From: Pisaster brevispinus
Lineage: Eukaryota > Echinodermata > Asteroidea > Forcipulatida > Asteriidae
Assembly: GCA_023634235.1 (NCBI GenBank)
Contig: JAMKCF010000063.1
Coordinates: forward strand, 124,001 to 188,000
Length of the DNA stretch: 64,000 nucleotides
Reading direction: 5' to 3'
Shown: positions 26,101-40,200 of the stretch, one piece after another
How positions within the stretch are numbered: position 1 is the first letter of the stretch
How the letters are laid out: every line of letters begins with the position of its first letter
Position numbers and translations under genes: made by a program
The notes under the pieces: model-generated
The model's input: only the letters and a program-made list of their open reading frames with translations
The model's database searches: none
What the model was told of the DNA's origin: nothing

Positions 26101-29100
26101 CTGAGCTCGGGTGTTGTTTCAAATCATTCTTCGGATGGACATGTCTTGCCTTTGTTGTTGCTCGGCCCCGGCGCGTGGGCTAATTTGCCGGTGGTTGTAG
26201 CCCTATTCCGGGGCCGCTCGCCCCGCCTAGAAAATCGTCAGAGACACGGATCCACGACGAGGTGAGAGCCCTGAATGGTGGCTTTCCAGTGGTGGAAAAC
26301 TTGTGCAAATCCGATCTTGTTATGGGTGTGATTTGACCCTCATTGTAATTTATTTCGTTTCTTCTTTTTGTGTGTGCAGCTCCCCCCTCTGTGTACAAAA
26401 ATCCCACTGAAGATGCTTTTGAAGCGCTTTCGGAGTGTCCCCGCCTGCAGGCCATTTCCGGTACAAAGATGGTGCACATCGGCCCAAAAAGGCTAATTTT
26501 CGGGTGCAGTGATATTCAAGGCACACTCAGGTACAAATTTCGTCTCTCTGGCATTTCTTGTTCATGAGTTATTCTCGAACTGAGCTCGGGTGTTGTTTCA
26601 AATCATTCTTCGGATGGACATGTCTTGCCTTTGTTGTTGCTCGGCCCCGGCGCGTGGGCTAATTTGCCGGTGGTTGTAGCCCTATTCCGGGGCCGCTCGC
26701 CCCGCCTAGAAAATCGTCAGAGACACGGATCCACGACGAGGTGAGAGCCCTGAATGGTGGCTTTCCAGTGGTGGAAAACTTGTGCAAATCCGATCTTGTT
26801 ATGGGTGTGATTTGACCCTCATTGTAATTTATTTCGTTTCTTCTTTTTGTGTGTGCAGCTCCCCCCTCTGTGTACAAAAATCCCACTGAAGATGCTTTTG
26901 AAGCGCTTTCGGAGTGTCCCCGCCTGCAGGCCATTTCCGGTACAAAGATGGTGCACATCGGCCCAAAAAGGCTAATTTTCGGGTGCAGTGATATTCAAGG
27001 CACACTCAGGTACAAATTTCGTCTCTCTGGCATTTCTTGTTCATGAGTTATTCTCGAACTGAGCTCGGGTGTTGTTTCAAATCATTCTTCGGATGGACAT
27101 GTCTTGCCTTTGTTGTTGCTCGGCCCCGGCGCGTGGGCTAATTTGCCGGTGGTTGTAGCCCTATTCCGGGGCCGCTCGCCCCGCCTAGAAAATCGTCAGA
27201 GACACGGATCCACGACGAGGTGAGAGCCCTGAATGGTGGCTTTCCAGTGGTGGAAAACTTGTGCAAATCCGATCTTGTTATGGGTGTGATTTGACCCTCA
27301 TTGTAATTTATTTCGTTTCTTCTTTTTGTGTGTGCAGCTCCCCCCTCTGTGTACAAAAATCCCACTGAAGATGCTTTTGAAGCGCTTTCGGAGTGTCCCC
27401 GCCTGCAGGCCATTTCCGGTACAAAGATGGTGCACATCGGCCCAAAAAGGCTAATTTTCGGGTGCAGTGATATTCAAGGCACACTCAGGTACAAATTTCG
27501 TCTCTCTGGCATTTCTTGTTCATGAGTTATTCTCGAACTGAGCTCGGGTGTTGTTTCAAATCATTCTTCGGATGGACATGTCTTGCCTTTGTTGTTGCTC
27601 GGCCCCGGCGCGTGGGCTAATTTGCCGGTGGTTGTAGCCCTATTCCGGGGCCGCTCGCCCCGCCTAGAAAATCGTCAGAGACACGGATCCACGACGAGGT
27701 GAGAGCCCTGAATGGTGGCTTTCCAGTGGTGGAAAACTTGTGCAAATCCGATCTTGTTATGGGTGTGATTTGACCCTCATTGTAATTTATTTCGTTTCTT
27801 CTTTTTGTGTGTGCAGCTCCCCCCTCTGTGTACAAAAATCCCACTGAAGATGCTTTTGAAGCGCTTTCGGAGTGTCCCCGCCTGCAGGCCATTTCCGGTA
27901 CAAAGATGGTGCACATCGGCCCAAAAAGGCTAATTTTCGGGTGCAGTGATATTCAAGGCACACTCAGGTACAAATTTCGTCTCTCTGGCATTTCTTGTTC
28001 ATGAGTTATTCTCGAACTGAGCTCGGGTGTTGTTTCAAATCATTCTTCGGATGGACATGTCTTGCCTTTGTTGTTGCTCGGCCCCGGCGCGTGGGCTAAT
28101 TTGCCGGTGGTTGTAGCCCTATTCCGGGGCCGCTCGCCCCGCCTAGAAAATCGTCAGAGACACGGATCCACGACGAGGTGAGAGCCCTGAATGGTGGCTT
28201 TCCAGTGGTGGAAAACTTGTGCAAATCCGATCTTGTTATGGGTGTGATTTGACCCTCATTGTAATTTATTTCGTTTCTTCTTTTTGTGTGTGCAGCTCCC
28301 CCCTCTGTGTACAAAAATCCCACTGAAGATGCTTTTGAAGCGCTTTCGGAGTGTCCCCGCCTGCAGGCCATTTCCGGTACAAAGATGGTGCACATCGGCC
28401 CAAAAAGGCTAATTTTCGGATGCAGTGATATTCAAGGCACACTCAGGTACAAATTTCGTCTCTCTGGCATTTCTTGTTCATGAGTTATTCTCGAACTGAG
28501 CTCGGGTGTTGTTTCAAATCATTCTTCGGATGGACATGTCTTGCCTTTGTTGTTGCTCGGCCCCGGCGCGTGGGCTAATTTGCCGGTGGTTGTAGCCCTA
28601 TTCCGGGGCCGCTCGCCCCGCCTAGAAAATCGTCAGAGACACGGATCCACGACGAGGTGAGAGCCCTGAATGGTGGCTTTCCAGTGGTGGAAAACTTGTG
28701 CAAATCCGATCTTGTTATGGGTGTGATTTGACCCTCATTGTAATTTATTTCGTTTCTTCTTTTTGTGTGTGCAGCTCCCCCCTCTGTGTACAAAAATCCC
28801 ACTGAAGATGCTTTTGAAGCGCTTTCGGAGTGTCCCCGCCTGCAGGCCATTTCCGGTACAAAGATGGTGCACATCGGCCCAAAAAGGCTAATTTTCGGGT
28901 GCAGTGATATTCAAGGCACACTCAGGTACAAATTTCGTCTCTCTGGCATTTCTTGTTCATGAGTTATTCTCGAACTGAGCTCGGGTGTTGTTTCAAATCA
29001 TTCTTCGGATGGACATGTCTTGCCTTTGTTGTTGCTCGGCCCCGGCGCGTGGGCTAATTTGCCGGTGGTTGTAGCCCTATTCCGGGGCCGCTCGCCCCGC

Positions 29101-31294
29101 CTAGAAAATCGTCAGAGACACGGATCCACGACGAGGTGAGAGCCCTGAATGGTGGCTTTCCAGTGGTGGAAAACTTGTGCAAATCCGATCTTGTTATGGG
29201 TGTGATTTGACCCTCATTGTAATTTATTTCGTTTCTTCTTTTTGTGTGTGCAGCTCCCCCCTCTGTGTACAAAAATCCCACTGAAGATGCTTTTGAAGCG
29301 CTTTCGGAGTGTCCCCGCCTGCAGGCCATTTCCGGTACAAAGATGGTGCACATCGGCCCAAAAAGGCTAATTTTCGGGTGCAGTGATATTCAAGGCACAC
29401 TCAGGTACAAATTTCGTCTCTCTGGCATTTCTTGTTCATGAGTTATTCTCGAACTGAGCTCGGGTGTTGTTTCAAATCATTCTTCGGATGGACATGTCTT
29501 GCCTTTGTTGTTGCTCGGCCCCGGCGCGTGGGCTAATTTGCCGGTGGTTGTAGCCCTATTCCGGGGCCGCTCGCCCCGCCTAGAAAATCGTCAGAGACAC
29601 GGATCCACGACGAGGTGAGAGCCCTGAATGGTGGCTTTCCAGTGGTGGAAAACTTGTGCAAATCCGATCTTGTTATGGGTGTGATTTGACCCTCATTGTA
29701 ATTTATTTCGTTTCTTCTTTTTGTGTGTGCAGCTCCCCCCTCTGTGTACAAAAATCCCACTGAAGATGCTTTTGAAGCGCTTTCGGAGTGTCCCCGCCTG
29801 CAGGCCATTTCCGGTACAAAGATGGTGCACATCGGCCCAAAAAGGCTAATTTTCGGGTGCAGTGATATTCAAGGCACACTCAGGTACAAATTTCGTCTCT
29901 CTGGCATTTCTTGTTCATGAGTTATTCTCGAACTGAGCTCGGGTGTTGTTTCAAATCATTCTTCGGATGGACATGTCTTGCCTTTGTTGTTGCTCGGCCC
30001 CGGCGCGTGGGCTAATTTGCCGGTGGTTGTAGCCCTATTCCGGGGCCGCTCGCCCCGCCTAGAAAATCGTCAGAGACACGGATCCACGACGAGGTGAGAG
30101 CCCTGAATGGTGGCTTTCCAGTGGTGGAAAACTTGTGCAAATCCGATCTTGTTATGGGTGTGATTTGACCCTCATTGTAATTTATTTCGTTTCTTCTTTT
30201 TGTGTGTGCAGCTCCCCCCTCTGTGTACAAAAATCCCACTGAAGATGCTTTTGAAGCGCTTTCGGAGTGTCCCCGCCTGCAGGCCATTTCCGGTACAAAG
30301 ATGGTGCACATCGGCCCAAAAAGGCTAATTTTCGGGTGCAGTGATATTCAAGGCACACTCAGGTACAAATTTCGTCTCTCTGGCATTTCTTGTTCATGAG
30401 TTATTCTCGAACTGAGCTCGGGTGTTGTTTCAAATCATTCTTCGGATGGACATGTCTTGCCTTTGTTGTTGCTCGGCCCCGGCGCGTGGGCTAATTTGCC
30501 GGTGGTTGTAGCCCTATTCCGGGGCCGCTCGCCCCGCCTAGAAAATCGTCAGAGACACGGATCCACGACGAGGTGAGAGCCCTGAATGGTGGCTTTCCAG
30601 TGGTGGAAAACTTGTGCAAATCCGATCTTGTTATGGGTGTGATTTGACCCTCATTGTAATTTATTTCGTTTCTTCTTTTTGTGTGTGCAGCTCCCCCCTC
30701 TGTGTACAAAAATCCCACTGAAGATGCTTTTGAAGCGCTTTCGGAGTGTCCCCGCCTGCAGGCCATTTCCGGTACAAAGATGGTGCACATCGGCCCAAAA
30801 AGGCTAATTTTCGGGTGCAGTGATATTCAAGGCACACTCAGGTACAAATTTCGTCTCTCTGGCATTTCTTGTTCATGAGTTATTCTCGAACTGAGCTCGG
30901 GTGTTGTTTCAAATCATTCTTCGGATGGACATGTCTTGCCTTTGTTGTTGCTCGGCCCCGGCGCGTGGGCTAATTTGCCGGTGGTTGTAGCCCTATTCCG
31001 GGGCCGCTCGCCCCGCCTAGAAAATCGTCAGAGACACGGATCCACGACGAGGTGAGAGCCCTGAATGGTGGCTTTCCAGTGGTGGAAAACTTGTGCAAAT
31101 CCGATCTTGTTATGGGTGTGATTTGACCCTCATTGTAATTTATTTCGTTTCTTCTTTTTGTGTGTGCAGCTCCCCCCTCTGTGTACAAAAATCCCACTGA
31201 AGATGCTTTTGAAGCGCTTTCGGAGTGTCCCCGCCTGCAGGCCATTTCCGGTACAAAGATGGTGCACATCGGCCCAAAAAGGCTAATTTTCGGA
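23151..31294 (+). repeat. Possible 6-unit periodicity in the right part of the array
   Basis: A G-to-A change in the TTCGGGTGCAG motif occurs at 23151, 25546, 28420 and 31294. The spacings are 5, 6 and 6 units (2395, 2874 and 2874 bp). This suggests blocks of about six units copied in tandem, with one unit lost in one block. It rests on one marker only. Confidence 0.5.
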
Positions 31295-34200
31295 TGCAGT
31301 GATATTCAAGGCACACTCAGGTACAAATTTCGTCTCTCTGGCATTTCTTGTTCATGAGTTATTCTCGAACTGAGCTCGGGTGTTGTTTCAAATCATTCTT
31401 CGGATGGACATGTCTTGCCTTTGTTGTTGCTCGGCCCCGGCGCGTGGGCTAATTTGCCGGTGGTTGTAGCCCTATTCCGGGGCCGCTCGCCCCGCCTAGA
31501 AAATCGTCAGAGACACGGATCCACGACGAGGTGAGAGCCCTGAATGGTGGCTTTCCAGTGGTGGAAAACTTGTGCAAATCCGATCTTGTTATGGGTGTGA
31601 TTTGACCCTCATTGTAATTTATTTCGTTTCTTCTTTTTGTGTGTGCAGCTCCCCCCTCTGTGTACAAAAATCCCACTGAAGATGCTTTTGAAGCGCTTTC
31701 GGAGTGTCCCCGCCTGCAGGCCATTTCCGGTACAAAGATGGTGCACATCGGCCCAAAAAGGCTAATTTTCGGGTGCAGTGATATTCAAGGCACACTCAGG
31801 TACAAATTTCGTCTCTCTGGCATTTCTTGTTCATGAGTTATTCTCGAACTGAGCTCGGGTGTTGTTTCAAATCATTCTTCGGATGGACATGTCTTGCCTT
31901 TGTTGTTGCTCGGCCCCGGCGCGTGGGCTAATTTGCCGGTGGTTGTAGCCCTATTCCGGGGCCGCTCGCCCCGCCTAGAAAATCGTCAGAGACACGGATC
32001 CACGACGAGGTGAGAGCCCTGAATGGTGGCTTTCCAGTGGTGGAAAACTTGTGCAAATCCGATCTTGTTATGGGTGTGATTTGACCCTCATTGTAATTTA
32101 TTTCGTTTCTTCTTTTTGTGTGTGCAGCTCCCCCCTCTGTGTACAAAAATCCCACTGAAGATGCTTTTGAAGCGCTTTCGGAGTGTCCCCGCCTGCAGGC
32201 CATTTCCGGTACAAAGATGGTGCACATCGGCCCAAAAAGGCTAATTTTCGGGTGCAGTGATATTCAAGGCACACTCAGGTACAAATTTCGTCTCTCTGGC
32301 ATTTCTTGTTCATGAGTTATTCTCGAACTGAGCTCGGGTGTTGTTTCAAATCATTCTTCGGATGGACATGTCTTGCCTTTGTTGTTGCTCGGCCCCGGCG
32401 CGTGGGCTAATTTGCCGGTGGTTGTAGCCCTATTCCGGGGCCGCTCGCCCCGCCTAGAAAATCGTCAGAGACACGGATCCACGACGAGGTGAGAGCCCTG
32501 AATGGTGGCTTTCCAGTGGTGGAAAACTTGTGCAAATCCGATCTTGTTATGGGTGTGATTTGACCCTCATTGTAATTTATTTCGTTTCTTCTTTTTGTGT
32601 GTGCAGCTCCCCCCTCTGTGTACAAAAATCCCACTGAAGATGCTTTTGAAGCGCTTTCGGAGTGTCCCCGCCTGCAGGCCATTTCCGGTACAAAGATGGT
32701 GCACATCGGCCCAAAAAGGCTAATTTTCGGGTGCAGTGATATTCAAGGCACACTCAGGTACAAATTTCGTCTCTCTGGCATTTCTTGTTCATGAGTTATT
32801 CTCGAACTGAGCTCGGGTGTTGTTTCAAATCATTCTTCGGATGGACATGTCTTGCCTTTGTTGTTGCTCGGCCCCGGCGCGTGGGCTAATTTGCCGGTGG
32901 TTGTAGCCCTATTCCGGGGCCGCTCGCCCCGCCTAGAAAATCGTCAGAGACACGGATCCACGACGAGGTGAGAGCCCTGAATGGTGGCTTTCCAGTGGTG
33001 GAAAACTTGTGCAAATCCGATCTTGTTATGGGTGTGATTTGACCCTCATTGTAATTTATTTCGTTTCTTCTTTTTGTGTGTGCAGCTCCCCCCTCTGTGT
33101 ACAAAAATCCCACTGAAGATGCTTTTGAAGCGCTTTCGGAGTGTCCCCGCCTGCAGGCCATTTCCGGTACAAAGATGGTGCACATCGGCCCAAAAAGGCT
33201 AATTTTCGGGTGCAGTGATATTCAAGGCACACTCAGGTACAAATTTCGTCTCTCTGGCATTTCTTGTTCATGAGTTATTCTCGAACTGAGCTCGGGTGTT
33301 GTTTCAAATCATTCTTCGGATGGACATGTCTTGCCTTTGTTGTTGCTCGGCCCCGGCGCGTGGGCTAATTTGCCGGTGGTTGTAGCCCTATTCCGGGGCC
33401 GCTCGCCCCGCCTAGAAAATCGTCAGAGACACGGATCCACGACGAGGTGAGAGCCCTGAATGGTGGCTTTCCAGTGGTGGAAAACTTGTGCAAATCCGAT
33501 CTTGTTATGGGTGTGATTTGACCCTCATTGTAATTTATTTCGTTTCTTCTTTTTGTGTGTGCAGCTCCCCCCTCTGTGTACAAAAATCCCACTGAAGATA
33601 CTTTTGAAGCGCTTTCGGAGTGTCCCCGCCTGCAGGCCATTTCCGGTACAAAGATGGTGCACATCGGCCCAAAAAGGCTAATTTTCGGGTGCAGTGATAT
33701 TCAAGGCACACTCAGGTACAAATTTCGTCTCTCTGGCATTTCTTGTTCATGAGTTATTCTCGAACTGAGCTCGGGTGTTGTTTCAAATCATTCTTCGGAT
33801 GGACATGTCTTGCCTTTGTTGTTGCTCGGCCCCGGCGCGTGGGCTAATTTGCCGGTGGTTGTAGCCCTATTCCGGGGCCGCTCGCCCCGCCTAGAAAATC
33901 GTCAGAGACACGGATCCACGACGAGGTGAGAGCCCTGAATGGTGGCTTTCCAGTGGTGGAAAACTTGTGCAAATCCGATCTTGTTATGGGTGTGATTTGA
34001 CCCTCATTGTAATTTATTTCGTTTCTTCTTTTTGTGTGTGCAGCTCCCCCCTCTGTGTACAAAAATCCCACTGAAGATGCTTTTGAAGCGCTTTCGGAGT
34101 GTCCCCGCCTGCAGGCCATTTCCGGTACAAAGATGGTGCACATCGGCCCAAAAAGGCTAATTTTCGGGTGCAGTGATATTCAAGGCACACTCAGGTACAA

Positions 34201-37200
34201 ATTTCGTCTCTCTGGCATTTCTTGTTCATGAGTTATTCTCGAACTGAGCTCGGGTGTTGTTTCAAATCATTCTTCGGATGGACATGTCTTGCCTTTGTTG
34301 TTGCTCGGCCCCGGCGCGTGGGCTAATTTGCCGGTGGTTGTAGCCCTATTCCGGGGCCGCTCGCCCCGCCTAGAAAATCGTCAGAGACACGGATCCACGA
34401 CGAGGTGAGAGCCCTGAATGGTGGCTTTCCAGTGGTGGAAAACTTGTGCAAATCCGATCTTGTTATGGGTGTGATTTGACCCTCATTGTAATTTATTTCG
34501 TTTCTTCTTTTTGTGTGTGCAGCTCCCCCCTCTGTGTACAAAAATCCCACTGAAGATGCTTTTGAAGCGCTTTCGGAGTGTCCCCGCCTGCAGGCCATTT
34601 CCGGTACAAAGATGGTGCACATCGGCCCAAAAAGGCTAATTTTCGGGTGCAGTGATATTCAAGGCACACTCAGGTACAAATTTCGTCTCTCTGGCATTTC
34701 TTGTTCATGAGTTATTCTCGAACTGAGCTCGGGTGTTGTTTCAAATCATTCTTCGGATGGACATGTCTTGCCTTTGTTGTTGCTCGGCCCCGGCGCGTGG
34801 GCTAATTTGCCGGTGGTTGTAGCCCTATTCCGGGGCCGCTCGCCCCGCCTAGAAAATCGTCAGAGACACGGATCCACGACGAGGTGAGAGCCCTGAATGG
34901 TGGCTTTCCAGTGGTGGAAAACTTGTGCAAATCCGATCTTGTTATGGGTGTGATTTGACCCTCATTGTAATTTATTTCGTTTCTTCTTTTTGTGTGTGCA
35001 GCTCCCCCCTCTGTGTACAAAAATCCCACTGAAGATGCTTTTGAAGCGCTTTCGGAGTGTCCCCGCCTGCAGGCCATTTCCGGTACAAAGATGGTGCACA
35101 TCGGCCCAAAAAGGCTAATTTTCGGGTGCAGTGATATTCAAGGCACACTCAGGTACAAATTTCGTCTCTCTGGCATTTCTTGTTCATGAGTTATTCTCGA
35201 ACTGAGCTCGGGTGTTGTTTCAAATCATTCTTCGGATGGACATGTCTTGCCTTTGTTGTTGCTCGGCCCCGGCGCGTGGGCTAATTTGCCGGTGGTTGTA
35301 GCCCTATTCCGGGGCCGCTCGCCCCGCCTAGAAAATCGTCAGAGACACGGATCCACGACGAGGTGAGAGCCCTGAATGGTGGCTTTCCAGTGGTGGAAAA
35401 CTTGTGCAAATCCGATCTTGTTATGGGTGTGATTTGACCCTCATTGTAATTTATTTCGTTTCTTCTTTTTGTGTGTGCAGCTCCCCCCTCTGTGTACAAA
35501 AATCCCACTGAAGATGCTTTTGAAGCGCTTTCGGAGTGTCCCCGCCTGCAGGCCATTTCCGGTACAAAGATGGTGCACATCGGCCCAAAAAGGCTAATTT
35601 TCGGGTGCAGTGATATTCAAGGCACACTCAGGTACAAATTTCGTCTCTCTGGCATTTCTTGTTCATGAGTTATTCTCGAACTGAGCTCGGGTGTTGTTTC
35701 AAATCATTCTTCGGATGGACATGTCTTGCCTTTGTTGTTGCTCGGCCCCGGCGCGTGGGCTAATTTGCCGGTGGTTGTAGCCCTATTCCGGGGCCGCTCG
35801 CCCCGCCTAGAAAATCGTCAGAGACACGGATCCACGACGAGGTGAGAGCCCTGAATGGTGGCTTTCCAGTGGTGGAAAACTTGTGCAAATCCGATCTTGT
35901 TATGGGTGTGATTTGACCCTCATTGTAATTTATTTCGTTTCTTCTTTTTGTGTGTGCAGCTCCCCCCTCTGTGTACAAAAATCCCACTGAAGATGCTTTT
36001 GAAGCGCTTTCGGAGTGTCCCCGCCTGCAGGCCATTTCCGGTACAAAGATGGTGCACATCGGCCCAAAAAGGCTAATTTTCGGGTGCAGTGATATTCAAG
36101 GCACACTCAGGTACAAATTTCGTCTCTCTGGCATTTCTTGTTCATGAGTTATTCTCGAACTGAGCTCGGGTGTTGTTTCAAATCATTCTTCGGATGGACA
36201 TGTCTTGCCTTTGTTGTTGCTCGGCCCCGGCGCGTGGGCTAATTTGCCGGTGGTTGTAGCCCTATTCCGGGGCCGCTCGCCCCGCCTAGAAAATCGTCAG
36301 AGACACGGATCCACGACGAGGTGAGAGCCCTGAATGGTGGCTTTCCAGTGGTGGAAAACTTGTGCAAATCCGATCTTGTTATGGGTGTGATTTGACCCTC
36401 ATTGTAATTTATTTCGTTTCTTCTTTTTGTGTGTGCAGCTCCCCCCTCTGTGTACAAAAATCCCACTGAAGATGCTTTTGAAGCGCTTTCGGAGTGTCCC
36501 CGCCTGCAGGCCATTTCCGGTACAAAGATGGTGCACATCGGCCCAAAAAGGCTAATTTTCGGGTGCAGTGATATTCAAGGCACACTCAGGTACAAATTTC
36601 GTCTCTCTGGCATTTCTTGTTCATGAGTTATTCTCGAACTGAGCTCGGGTGTTGTTTCAAATCATTCTTCGGATGGACATGTCTTGCCTTTGTTGTTGCT
36701 CGGCCCCGGCGCGTGGGCTAATTTGCCGGTGGTTGTAGCCCTATTCCGGGGCCGCTCGCCCCGCCTAGAAAATCGTCAGAGACACGGATCCACGACGAGG
36801 TGAGAGCCCTGAATGGTGGCTTTCCAGTGGTGGAAAACTTGTGCAAATCCGATCTTGTTATGGGTGTGATTTGACCCTCATTGTAATTTATTTCGTTTCT
36901 TCTTTTTGTGTGTGCAGCTCCCCCCTCTGTGTACAAAAATCCCACTGAAGATGCTTTTGAAGCGCTTTCGGAGTGTCCCCGCCTGCAGGCCATTTCCGGT
37001 ACAAAGATGGTGCACATCGGCCCAAAAAGGCTAATTTTCGGGTGCAGTGATATTCAAGGCACACTCAGGTACAAATTTCGTCTCTCTGGCATTTCTTGTT
37101 CATGAGTTATTCTCGAACTGAGCTCGGGTGTTGTTTCAAATCATTCTTCGGATGGACATGTCTTGCCTTTGTTGTTGCTCGGCCCCGGCGCGTGGGCTAA

Positions 37201-40200
37201 TTTGCCGGTGGTTGTAGCCCTATTCCGGGGCCGCTCGCCCCGCCTAGAAAATCGTCAGAGACACGGATCCACGACGAGGTGAGAGCCCTGAATGGTGGCT
37301 TTCCAGTGGTGGAAAACTTGTGCAAATCCGATCTTGTTATGGGTGTGATTTGACCCTCATTGTAATTTATTTCGTTTCTTCTTTTTGTGTGTGCAGCTCC
37401 CCCCTCTGTGTACAAAAATCCCACTGAAGATGCTTTTGAAGCGCTTTCGGAGTGTCCCCGCCTGCAGGCCATTTCCGGTACAAAGATGGTGCACATCGGC
37501 CCAAAAAGGCTAATTTTCGGGTGCAGTGATATTCAAGGCACACTCAGGTACAAATTTCGTCTCTCTGGCATTTCTTGTTCATGAGTTATTCTCGAACTGA
37601 GCTCGGGTGTTGTTTCAAATCATTCTTCGGATGGACATGTCTTGCCTTTGTTGTTGCTCGGCCCCGGCGCGTGGGCTAATTTGCCGGTGGTTGTAGCCCT
37701 ATTCCGGGGCCGCTCGCCCCGCCTAGAAAATCGTCAGAGACACGGATCCACGACGAGGTGAGAGCCCTGAATGGTGGCTTTCCAGTGGTGGAAAACTTGT
37801 GCAAATCCGATCTTGTTATGGGTGTGATTTGACCCTCATTGTAATTTATTTCGTTTCTTCTTTTTGTGTGTGCAGCTCCCCCCTCTGTGTACAAAAATCC
37901 CACTGAAGATGCTTTTGAAGCGCTTTCGGAGTGTCCCCGCCTGCAGGCCATTTCCGGTACAAAGATGGTGCACATCGGCCCAAAAAGGCTAATTTTCGGG
38001 TGCAGTGATATTCAAGGCACACTCAGGTACAAATTTCGTCTCTCTGGCATTTCTTGTTCATGAGTTATTCTCGAACTGAGCTCGGGTGTTGTTTCAAATC
38101 ATTCTTCGGATGGACATGTCTTGCCTTTGTTGTTGCTCGGCCCCGGCGCGTGGGCTAATTTGCCGGTGGTTGTAGCCCTATTCCGGGGCCGCTCGCCCCG
38201 CCTAGAAAATCGTCAGAGACACGGATCCACGACGAGGTGAGAGCCCTGAATGGTGGCTTTCCAGTGGTGGAAAACTTGTGCAAATCCGATCTTGTTATGG
38301 GTGTGATTTGACCCTCATTGTAATTTATTTCGTTTCTTCTTTTTGTGTGTGCAGCTCCCCCCTCTGTGTACAAAAATCCCACTGAAGATGCTTTTGAAGC
38401 GCTTTCGGAGTGTCCCCGCCTGCAGGCCATTTCCGGTACAAAGATGGTGCACATCGGCCCAAAAAGGCTAATTTTCGGGTGCAGTGATATTCAAGGCACA
38501 CTCAGGTACAAATTTCGTCTCTCTGGCATTTCTTGTTCATGAGTTATTCTCGAACTGAGCTCGGGTGTTGTTTCAAATCATTCTTCGGATGGACATGTCT
38601 TGCCTTTGTTGTTGCTCGGCCCCGGCGCGTGGGCTAATTTGCCGGTGGTTGTAGCCCTATTCCGGGGCCGCTCGCCCCGCCTAGAAAATCGTCAGAGACA
38701 CGGATCCACGACGAGGTGAGAGCCCTGAATGGTGGCTTTCCAGTGGTGGAAAACTTGTGCAAATCCGATCTTGTTATGGGTGTGATTTGACCCTCATTGT
38801 AATTTATTTCGTTTCTTCTTTTTGTGTGTGCAGCTCCCCCCTCTGTGTACAAAAATCCCACTGAAGATGCTTTTGAAGCGCTTTCGGAGTGTCCCCGCCT
38901 GCAGGCCATTTCCGGTACAAAGATGGTGCACATCGGCCCAAAAAGGCTAATTTTCGGGTGCAGTGATATTCAAGGCACACTCAGGTACAAATTTCGTCTC
39001 TCTGGCATTTCTTGTTCATGAGTTATTCTCGAACTGAGCTCGGGTGTTGTTTCAAATCATTCTTCGGATGGACATGTCTTGCCTTTGTTGTTGCTCGGCC
39101 CCGGCGCGTGGGCTAATTTGCCGGTGGTTGTAGCCCTATTCCGGGGCCGCTCGCCCCGCCTAGAAAATCGTCAGAGACACGGATCCACGACGAGGTGAGA
39201 GCCCTGAATGGTGGCTTTCCAGTGGTGGAAAACTTGTGCAAATCCGATCTTGTTATGGGTGTGATTTGACCCTCATTGTAATTTATTTCGTTTCTTCTTT
39301 TTGTGTGTGCAGCTCCCCCCTCTGTGTACAAAAATCCCACTGAAGATGCTTTTGAAGCGCTTTCGGAGTGTCCCCGCCTGCAGGCCATTTCCGGTACAAA
39401 GATGGTGCACATCGGCCCAAAAAGGCTAATTTTCGGGTGCAGTGATATTCAAGGCACACTCAGGTACAAATTTCGTCTCTCTGGCATTTCTTGTTCATGA
39501 GTTATTCTCGAACTGAGCTCGGGTGTTGTTTCAAATCATTCTTCGGATGGACATGTCTTGCCTTTGTTGTTGCTCGGCCCCGGCGCGTGGGCTAATTTGC
39601 CGGTGGTTGTAGCCCTATTCCGGGGCCGCTCGCCCCGCCTAGAAAATCGTCAGAGACACGGATCCACGACGAGGTGAGAGCCCTGAATGGTGGCTTTCCA
39701 GTGGTGGAAAACTTGTGCAAATCCGATCTTGTTATGGGTGTGATTTGACCCTCATTGTAATTTATTTCGTTTCTTCTTTTTGTGTGTGCAGCTCCCCCCT
39801 CTGTGTACAAAAATCCCACTGAAGATGCTTTTGAAGCGCTTTCGGAGTGTCCCCGCCTGCAGGCCATTTCCGGTACAAAGATGGTGCACATCGGCCCAAA
39901 AAGGCTAATTTTCGGGTGCAGTGATATTCAAGGCACACTCAGGTACAAATTTCGTCTCTCTGGCATTTCTTGTTCATGAGTTATTCTCGAACTGAGCTCG
40001 GGTGTTGTTTCAAATCATTCTTCGGATGGACATGTCTTGCCTTTGTTGTTGCTCGGCCCCGGCGCGTGGGCTAATTTGCCGGTGGTTGTAGCCCTATTCC
40101 GGGGCCGCTCGCCCCGCCTAGAAAATCGTCAGAGACACGGATCCACGACGAGGTGAGAGCCCTGAATGGTGGCTTTCCAGTGGTGGAAAACTTGTGCAAA

